The notes under the pieces: model-generated
Databases searched by the model: none
What the model was told of the DNA's origin: nothing
What the model saw: the letters and a program-made list of their open reading frames with translations, nothing else
Part shown: piece by piece, positions 15,188 to 20,279 of the stretch
Numbering within the stretch: position 1 is the first letter of the stretch
Layout: each line of letters begins with the position of its first letter
Source: JANOBJ01 sp031411575
Lineage (GTDB): Bacteria; Pseudomonadota; Gammaproteobacteria; Burkholderiales; Burkholderiaceae_C
Assembly (NCBI GenBank): GCA_031411575.1
Contig: JANOBJ010000237.1
Span: 1-21,785 of the forward strand
Length of the DNA: 21,785 nt
Reading direction: 5' to 3'
Translations under genes and position numbers: made by a program

Positions 15188-15201
15188 GCGTTTTTGCCTG
15201 T

Positions 15202-15732
15202 ATGCCCATTATCAGACCCAGCTCCGACGCCGATGTGCCCGCCATCACGGCGATTTACGCCCACCATGTGCTGCACGGCACCGGCACCTTCGAGATCGAT
15301 CCGCCGACCGAAGCCGACATGGCCCAGCGCCGCGCCGACGTGCTGGCCAAGGCCCTGCCCTGGCTGGTGGCGGTCGAGGGCGACCGGGTGTTGGGTTTTG
15401 CCTACTGCAACTGGTTCAAGCCGCGCCCGGCCTACCGCTTCTCGGCCGAAGACTCGATCTACATGGCGCCTGAGGCCACCGGCAAGGGCCTGGGCCGCGC
15501 CCTGCTGGCCGAGCTGGCCGCGCAGGCCGAGCGCGCCGGCGTGCGCAAGCTGATTGCGGTGATCGGCGATTCCGCCAACACCGGCTCGGTGGGCGTGCAC
15601 CGCTCGCTCGGGTTCAGCCACGTGGGCGTGCTCCAGTCGTGCGGCTGGAAGTTCGGCCAGTGGCGCGACGTGGTGCTGATGGACAAGTCGCTGGGGTTTG
15701 GCGACACCACCTCGCCCGAGGCCGAGGGTTGA
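15202..15732 (+). CDS. GNAT N-acetyltransferase, phosphinothricin/L-amino-acid N-acyltransferase-like
   Basis: The 176-residue protein is a GNAT fold of the phosphinothricin acetyltransferase / MnaT (YncA) group. It opens IIRPSSDADVPAITAIYAHHV, has GTGTFEIDPPT, the central FAYCNWFKPRPAYRFSAEDSIYM, the acetyl-CoA loop GKGLGRALL (about residues 94-102) and the late block IGDSANTGSVGVHRSLGFSHVG. These enzymes acetylate free amino groups of amino acids such as methionine sulfone or glufosinate; natural substrates vary. The ATG at 15202 has no SD, and the upstream region is shared with the divergent rpsP promoter, so its leader must be very short if it has its own promoter there. Confidence 0.88.
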   Translation: MPIIRPSSDADVPAITAIYAHHVLHGTGTFEIDPPTEADMAQRRADVLAKALPWLVAVEGDRVLGFAYCNWFKPRPAYRFSAEDSIYMAPEATGKGLGRALLAELAAQAERAGVRKLIAVIGDSANTGSVGVHRSLGFSHVGVLQSCGWKFGQWRDVVLMDKSLGFGDTTSPEAEG

Positions 15733-15768
15733 ATCAGCCGGTGCGGCGACCCGTGTGGCGATGGCGCG

Positions 15769-15774
15769 TAACAT
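15769..15774 (+). promoter_or_regulatory. Candidate -10 box for a leaderless TM2-like transcript
   Basis: TAACAT (4 of 6 to TATAAT) is followed by 7 nt and the ATG at 15782, with no SD. The -35 region is poor. Confidence 0.33.
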
Positions 15775-15781
15775 CGCACCC

Positions 15782-16228
15782 ATGAAAAACAAGACGCTGG
15801 CCGCATGGCTGGGATTCCTCGGCGGCCCGCTCGGGCTGCACCGTTTTTACCTGCATGGCGTTGCTGACCTGCTGGGCTGGATGCTCCCGGTTCCCACAGC
15901 GCTGGGTCTGTACGGCGTGCAGCGCGCGCGCGAGATTGGGCTGGATGACCAGTTGAGCTGGGCGCTGATTCCGTTGCTGGGTTTCACCATCGCAGGCTGC
16001 GCATTGACGGCGATCGTCTACGGCCTGATGGCGCCTGAAAAATGGAACGCGAAGTACAACCCGTCTGCGCCCGCTGATGCAGCGCCCGGGCAAACCGGCT
16101 GGCTGACGATTGGCGCGGTGGTGCTGGCGCTGCTGTTTGGTGCGACCGCGCTGATGGCGAGCATCGTATTCAGTTTCCAGCGCTATTTCGAGTACCAGTT
16201 CGAGGCGGCCCGAATCATCTCACAGTAG
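15782..16228 (+). CDS. TM2-domain-like small membrane protein
   Basis: The 148-residue protein opens MKNKTLAAWLGFLGGPLGLHRFYLHG, the TM2-domain pattern in which a hydrophobic segment and a glycine-rich turn lead to His-Arg-Phe-Tyr. Further hydrophobic segments lie near residues 55-80 and 104-126. The function of such proteins is unknown. The ATG at 15782 was preferred over an in-frame ATG at 15761 because it gives the usual TM2 N-terminus. It starts 49 bp after the GNAT gene and converges on pit with an 80-bp gap that holds a palindromic element but no clear terminator. Confidence 0.72.
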   Translation: MKNKTLAAWLGFLGGPLGLHRFYLHGVADLLGWMLPVPTALGLYGVQRAREIGLDDQLSWALIPLLGFTIAGCALTAIVYGLMAPEKWNAKYNPSAPADAAPGQTGWLTIGAVVLALLFGATALMASIVFSFQRYFEYQFEAARIISQ

Positions 16229-16290
16229 CGGTTTTAAGGGCCATTTTTACGTTAAACAGGCCTCTTGTCCGCATCCAATGGTCATTCTTT

Positions 16291-16307
16291 GCTATATTTT
16301 TTATAGC
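16291..16307. repeat. 17-bp palindromic element, copy 6
   Basis: GCTATATTTTTTATAGC has 6-bp perfect arms. It is intergenic and lies 1 bp past the pit stop codon (16309-16311 on the minus strand), between converging genes, where its hairpin might help stop transcription. Confidence 0.72.
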
Positions 16308-16308
16308 A

Positions 16309-17319
16309 TCAGAAAATCAACAAGCTGATCCAGTAGGCGACCGCGGCAACAAACGCGCTGGCCGGAATGGTGAGAATCCAGGCCCACACAATGTTGCCGG
16401 CGACACCCCAGCGCACGGCGCTGGCGCGCTGCGTCGAGCCCACGCCCACGATGGCGCCGGTGATGGTGTGCGTCGTGGACACCGGGATGCCGAGCGACGT
16501 GGCGAGGAACAGCGTGATCGCGCCGCCGGTTTCGGCGCAGAAACCACCCACGGGTTTGAGCTTGGTGATGCGCTGACCCATGGTCTTCACGATGCGCCAG
16601 CCGCCAAACATGGTGCCGCCGGCAATCGCGATGTAGCAACTGATGATGACCCAGGCCGGCGGGCTCTTGTCTGCGGCCGCCACATAGCCGGTGGCGATCA
16701 GCAGCATCCAGATGATGCCGATGGTTTTTTGCGCGTCATTGCCGCCGTGTCCCAAGCTATACGCACCGGCCGACACGAGCTGCGCCCGGCGAAACCACTT
16801 GTCCACCTTGCTCGGTCGCGCGCGCCGGAACGCCCAGGCGACCGCCACCATCATCAGGGAGCCGAGCAGAAACCCGAGCAGCGGCGACACAAAGATGAAC
16901 GCCACGGTCTTGATGATGCCCGCGGACAGCAGCGCGCCCGACCCCGCCTTGGCGATCACCGCGCCCACGATGCCACCGATCAGCGCATGCGACGAGCTGC
17001 TCGGGATGCCGTAGTACCAGGTGATCACGTTCCAGGTGATGGCCCCGATCAGCGCGCCAAACACTACGTGCGTGTCCACCACGCCCGGCTGCACGATGCC
17101 CTTGCCCACTGTGGCGGCCACACTCAGGTGGAACACGAAAATGGCCACAAAATTGAAGAAGGCCGCGAATGCCACCGCCTGCGATGGCTTCAGCACGCCA
17201 GTGGAAACCACTGTGGCGATGGAGTTCGCCGCGTCGTGGAAACCATTCATGAAGTCGAATACCAGTGCGATCACCACCAGCAAGATCACCACCCACAGGG
17301 CCGCTTGTACGGTTTGCAT
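16309..17319 (-). CDS. pit: Inorganic phosphate transporter, PiT family
   Basis: The 336-residue multi-span inner-membrane protein carries both PiT family repeats: NGFHDAANSIATVVST at residues 25-40 and HGGNDAQKTIGI at 191-202. About nine or ten hydrophobic segments can be traced. It is shorter than E. coli PitA (about 500), matching the compact PiT type common in beta- and alphaproteobacteria. It imports metal-phosphate complexes using the proton gradient with low affinity. It starts 21 bp after the DUF47 gene and is surely in the same transcript, which is headed by PHO-box-like repeats. Confidence 0.95.
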   Translation of the reverse strand: MQTVQAALWVVILLVVIALVFDFMNGFHDAANSIATVVSTGVLKPSQAVAFAAFFNFVAIFVFHLSVAATVGKGIVQPGVVDTHVVFGALIGAITWNVITWYYGIPSSSSHALIGGIVGAVIAKAGSGALLSAGIIKTVAFIFVSPLLGFLLGSLMMVAVAWAFRRARPSKVDKWFRRAQLVSAGAYSLGHGGNDAQKTIGIIWMLLIATGYVAAADKSPPAWVIISCYIAIAGGTMFGGWRIVKTMGQRITKLKPVGGFCAETGGAITLFLATSLGIPVSTTHTITGAIVGVGSTQRASAVRWGVAGNIVWAWILTIPASAFVAAVAYWISLLIF

Positions 17320-17340
17320 GCTGCGCGTTCCGTACCGCGA

Positions 17341-17988
17341 TCAGGAGTTCTCGAGGATGATGCCCTCGATGTGATTGGCCACGTCTTCGCACTTGTCGGT
17401 GATGGTTTCCAGCAGCTCGTAGATCGCCTTGAGCTTGATGACCTCGCGCACGTCCGGCTCCTCGCGAAACAGCTTGCTCATGGCGCTGCGCATGACGCGG
17501 TCGGCGTCGGATTCGAGCTTGTCGATCTCCTCGCAGGTCTTGAGCGCGGCCTCGGCCGTGTCGGGCTCGGCAATCTTGCCCAAGAGCTTGACTGCGTCGC
17601 GCACGCGCTCGCAGCACTTGACGCTGATGTCGGTCAGCCGCGTGATCTCTTCCGTCATGTGCCGCACGTCGTACAGCGCCATGGTTTCGGCCGAGTCCTG
17701 GATCAGGTCGGCGACATCGTCCATGGTGTTGATCAGGCCGTGAATCTGTTCACGGTCGATCGGCGTGATGAAGGTCTTGTGCAGCGCCTTGTTGACCTCG
17801 TGCGTGACGCGGTCGGCGGCGCGCTCGGCGTTGTCCACGTCCTGGTTGTACTTTTCACGCAGATGCAGGTCGTTGTAGTTGGCGACCAGCTGGGAAAAGG
17901 CGCGCGCGGCCTCCACGATGCGGTCCGCATGCTGGTTGAACATCTCGAAAAAATTGCCTTCGCGCGGCAGCAGCTTGCCAAACAGCAT
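17341..17988 (-). CDS. DUF47 / PhoU-like accessory protein of the Pit transporter
   Basis: The 215-residue, mostly helical, soluble protein opens LFGKLLPREGNFFEMFNQHADRIVEAARAF and contains REKYNQDVDNAERAADRVTHEVNKALHKTFITPIDREQIHGLI, the pattern of the DUF47 family (PhoU-related, YkaA type). These are almost always encoded next to pit genes and are thought to modulate Pit activity in the cytoplasm. Acidic and histidine residues in paired helices suggest metal binding as in PhoU. A strong SD, GGAGG, lies 8 nt before the ATG. The upstream DNA carries three PHO-box-like repeats. Confidence 0.93.
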   Translation of the reverse strand: MLFGKLLPREGNFFEMFNQHADRIVEAARAFSQLVANYNDLHLREKYNQDVDNAERAADRVTHEVNKALHKTFITPIDREQIHGLINTMDDVADLIQDSAETMALYDVRHMTEEITRLTDISVKCCERVRDAVKLLGKIAEPDTAEAALKTCEEIDKLESDADRVMRSAMSKLFREEPDVREVIKLKAIYELLETITDKCEDVANHIEGIILENS

Positions 17989-18009
17989 GGGAAGCCCCTC
18001 CGGCGGGCT

Positions 18010-18038
18010 GTGTCAGAAATATGACATTTTTATGACTG
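18010..18038 (-). promoter_or_regulatory. Triple PHO-box-like repeat upstream of DUF47-pit
   Basis: On the minus strand three 7-mers repeat every 11 bp: CAGTCAT (18032-18038), ATGTCAT (18021-18027) and CTGACAC (18010-18016), with 4-nt spacers AAAA and ATTT. They match the PhoB half-site CTGTCAT in 6, 6 and 5 of 7 positions. The set lies 22-50 nt upstream of the ATG, over the likely core promoter, which would suit repression as well as activation. Confidence 0.68.
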
Positions 18039-18209
18039 GCGGCAGTGTAACCGCCCCGCTTTCGCGGCCCTGTCGCGCGTTCGCACACTCGGCAGGGCCG
18101 CTCGGAGGCCATCGGAGATCAAACACTGCGCACCCGCCGGGCATGCCGGTAGGGGTTGCGTCAATTCGACGGCGCCGCAAAGCCAGCGGACACCGGCGAG
18201 CGCCCGGCG

Positions 18210-19040
18210 CTACTTCGCCGCCACCTCGATCGTGCCCTTCATGGTCGGGTGCAGGCCGCAGATGTAGGCGATGTTGCCGGCTTCGTCGAATTTCATCGTG
18301 GCCGCCTGGCCCTTGAGCATCACATCGCTGCGCTGGGCCTTGCCGCCGACCAGCGTGATCTGGTGCGGCGTGTCGTCGGCGTTGGTCCAGGTGATGCTTT
18401 GGCCGGCCGTCACCTTGATCGCGCCAGGGCCGAAGGCAAAGCCGCTTATCGCCACTTCAGTCGGGCCACCGCGCGCCTCGGCCTTGGCGTTGGACGGGAA
18501 CCTGCCGGCCAGCTTGGCCATGTTGGTCAAGTAATCTTCCTTGGCAAACGGCAGGTGGCACTGGTAGCAGGCCGTCAGGTTGGCCTTGTCGTTGGGTTTG
18601 CCGTCGGGCGTGAACGACTGGTAGATCCAGTCGCCATTGCGGATCTCGGCCGGGATGTCGGCGCCCCAGCCGGCTTTCTTCTGCATCGAATTCACCGCCA
18701 CCAGCTTGTCCTTGATGAAGCGGCCGTTGGCGTCCTTGACCGGCTTGCCGTCGGCGTCGAGCTTGGCGGCGTAGGCGGCCAGCGTCAGCACGGTGCCATC
18801 GGGGATGGGCTTGCCCTCGCGCGCGGCCTTCACGGCCTCGGCCGGGCCATAGAACTCGCGGTACTGCTTGGTGTCGGGCCGGTCCACCGTGGCGTACATC
18901 ACGCCCTTGTCCCAGTTTTCGGGAAAGACCAGCTTGTTGGGGCCGGGCGGCACCAGGGTCTGGCTGATCACGGCGAAAGTGGCCAAGGCAGTGGCGGCTG
19001 CGGCAACAGTCAGCGCGATGTTGACGAAGGTTTTGCGCAT
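18210..19040 (-). CDS. Periplasmic cytochrome P460-cupredoxin fusion protein
   Basis: The 276-residue protein has an N-terminal hydrophobic export or anchor segment (about 5-25). A cytochrome P460-type domain (about 35-180) ends in one CxxCH haem c site, CYQCH at 158-162. A cupredoxin domain (about 195-276) carries type-1 copper ligands His226 (DDTPH), Cys261, His264 and Met267 (CGLHPTM). P460 proteins oxidise hydroxylamine or bind NO; a fused copper domain could pass electrons to or from the haem. The ATG at 19040 was chosen because it gives the export signal and follows GAGGAT; the frame runs further up but without signal-like sequence. It stands apart from folK (167 bp) and the Pit operon. 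The crosslinking lysine of true P460s could not be assigned by eye, so it may be a cytochrome c'-beta-like protein instead. Confidence 0.82.
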   Translation of the reverse strand: MRKTFVNIALTVAAAATALATFAVISQTLVPPGPNKLVFPENWDKGVMYATVDRPDTKQYREFYGPAEAVKAAREGKPIPDGTVLTLAAYAAKLDADGKPVKDANGRFIKDKLVAVNSMQKKAGWGADIPAEIRNGDWIYQSFTPDGKPNDKANLTACYQCHLPFAKEDYLTNMAKLAGRFPSNAKAEARGGPTEVAISGFAFGPGAIKVTAGQSITWTNADDTPHQITLVGGKAQRSDVMLKGQAATMKFDEAGNIAYICGLHPTMKGTIEVAAK

Positions 19041-19061
19041 GATGAGATCCTCGGAAGTGTT

Positions 19062-19087
19062 GGGATGGGTGGGAGGGGTGGGAGGGG
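19062..19087 (+). repeat. G-run tandem repeat with G-quadruplex potential
   Basis: Six runs of three or more G (19062-64, 19067-69, 19071-73, 19075-78, 19080-82, 19084-87) lie within 26 bp with 1-2 nt loops. The right part is a 9-bp tandem GGGTGGGAG repeated twice. The G-rich strand is the template strand of the P460-cupredoxin gene, 22-47 nt upstream of its ATG. Confidence 0.8.
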
Positions 19088-19088
19088 T

Positions 19089-19114
19089 GTCTGCGAACGC
19101 CGTCAGCGAACGCC
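19089..19114. repeat. Tandem 13-bp direct repeat upstream of the P460-cupredoxin gene
   Basis: On the minus strand GGCGTTCGCTGAC (19102-19114) is followed immediately by GGCGTTCGCAGAC (19089-19101), 12 of 13 identical. It adjoins the G-run repeat and could be a regulator binding site. A perfect TTGACA lies further upstream (19173-19178) but has no good -10 at 16-18 bp. Confidence 0.7.
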
Positions 19115-19207
19115 CCGAGACTTCAGGCAGATCACGCGGCGACCCCCTGTTTTTCGGTCCCTCGCTCCGCCCTGTCAAGGGGATTTGCCCGTTGCCGCCA
19201 GTGCGCG

Positions 19208-19684
19208 TCAGGCGCTGGCCAGCCGTTCGATGCGTTGCCCCGCCACGGCCTGCAGCTGCGCCGCGCTCACCCGGGCCGGCGCGATTTCAGCCAGCGGCAC
19301 CAGCACAAACGCGCGTTCCGCCATGCGCGGGTGCGGGACGGTCAGGCGCGGCGAGTCGATGCGCCCATGGCCGTACAGCAGCAGGTCAAGGTCCAGCGTG
19401 CGCGGGGCGTTGCGGTAGGACCGCTCGCGCCCGGCAGCCTGCTCGGCCGCCTGCAGCGCCGCCAACAGACCCGGTGCGCACAGCGAGGTCGCCACCTCCA
19501 CCACGGCATTGATGTAGTCAGGCCCCGGGGCATTGACGGGCGCTGTGCGGTACAGCGACGAAGCCGCCTCCAGCCGGACGCCCGGCAACTGGCCCAGCGC
19601 GGCAATGGCGCTGGTGACGACCGCGCGGGCGTCGCCCAGATTGGCCCCCAGCGCGACGTAGGCGGTGACGGCGTCAGCTGTCAT
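19208..19684 (-). CDS. folK: 2-amino-4-hydroxy-6-hydroxymethyldihydropteridine pyrophosphokinase
   Basis: The 158-residue protein has the HPPK pattern: AYVALGANLGD at the start, SSLYRTAPVNAPGPDYINAVVEV in the middle, then the catalytic block RNAPRTLDLDLLLYG and VPHPRMAERAFVLVPLAEIAP. It transfers pyrophosphate from ATP to 6-hydroxymethyl-7,8-dihydropterin in folate synthesis. The ATG at 19684 gives the normal length and N-terminus; the frame extends about 330 codons upstream only as a shadow of neighbouring genes. It follows the DUF4124-glutaredoxin gene by 53 bp and pcnB beyond it. In many proteobacteria folK follows pcnB directly. Confidence 0.96.
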   Translation of the reverse strand: MTADAVTAYVALGANLGDARAVVTSAIAALGQLPGVRLEAASSLYRTAPVNAPGPDYINAVVEVATSLCAPGLLAALQAAEQAAGRERSYRNAPRTLDLDLLLYGHGRIDSPRLTVPHPRMAERAFVLVPLAEIAPARVSAAQLQAVAGQRIERLASA

Positions 19685-19737
19685 GTTGCACCCCGTCCAG
19701 CCCTGTGTCGCGCCACGCGGCAGCGGTTCGGCCAGCC

Positions 19738-20250
19738 CTAGCGGGCCAGCGCGGCCGCGTAGGCATCGGCCGAAAAGCCGCGCAACTGCAGGTTCTGCCC
19801 AGTCAACAGCGGAACGCCGCCCTTGCCCTGGCGCGAAAACTCGACCATCCCGGCCGCGGTGTCGATATCGATCTCCTGGAATGCCACCGCGCGTTGCTTC
19901 AGGTAGCCCTTGGCCTGGGTGCAGTAGCCGCACCACTTGGCGGTGAACAGGCGCAGCCCCGCACCGAGCGGCGCCAATGCGTCTTTTTCCTTCCGGGCGA
20001 TGCTCTGCTGAATCTCGCGCTGGAACTTCAGCACCTCGGGTGGCAACGGCGAGGCCGGTGCATGGCTGAACTCGAGCTTCTTTTGAGCCTTGCCTTCGAC
20101 CGGTGGCGTCTGGCTGTAGGTGACCTTGCCATCCGGCCCGACCGTCTTGTACACCCCGTCGGCAGCGGGCGCGGGCCCAGCGAGCACCAGCCCGAGGACC
20201 AGACCCCAGACTGGCACTGCGAAGCGCCCCGAAACCCATGCACGCCTCAT
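19738..20250 (-). CDS. Exported DUF4124-glutaredoxin protein
   Basis: The protein has 170 residues from the preferred ATG. An N-terminal signal peptide is visible (Arg-rich start, hydrophobic core VPVWGLVLGLVLAG, probable cleavage after APA). A DUF4124-like segment DGVYKTVGPDGKVTYSQTPP follows, then a short coiled region and a glutaredoxin/thioredoxin-like domain with CGYC near residues 107-110 and cis-proline VPLL. It is probably a periplasmic thiol-disulfide protein of unknown partner. ATG at 20250 was chosen because GGGAG (20257-20261) is 6 nt upstream; the ATG at 20256 directly abuts this SD and is unlikely. It lies 29 bp after pcnB and 53 bp before folK, probably co-transcribed. Confidence 0.85.
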   Translation of the reverse strand: MRRAWVSGRFAVPVWGLVLGLVLAGPAPAADGVYKTVGPDGKVTYSQTPPVEGKAQKKLEFSHAPASPLPPEVLKFQREIQQSIARKEKDALAPLGAGLRLFTAKWCGYCTQAKGYLKQRAVAFQEIDIDTAAGMVEFSRQGKGGVPLLTGQNLQLRGFSADAYAAALAR

Positions 20251-20279
20251 GCACATCTCCCGTTTGGTGCGGGGTGCGC

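Noticed and set aside
18064..18101. A 9-bp inverted repeat GCGGCCCTG/CAGGGCCGC downstream of the P460-cupredoxin gene as a terminator
   Set aside because: The loop is 20 nt and no T tract follows on the transcribed strand. It may still form a hairpin, but there is not enough to call a terminator.
19041..19178. N-terminal extension of the P460-cupredoxin protein through the tandem repeats
   Set aside because: The extension would place a Pro/Thr-rich repeat ahead of the export signal, while the ATG at 19040 has GAGGAT upstream and gives a normal signal segment.
19149..19178. TTGACA at 19173-19178 (minus) as a complete promoter of the P460-cupredoxin gene
   Set aside because: No acceptable -10 lies 16-18 bp downstream (GAAAAA only), so only the -35 match is noted.
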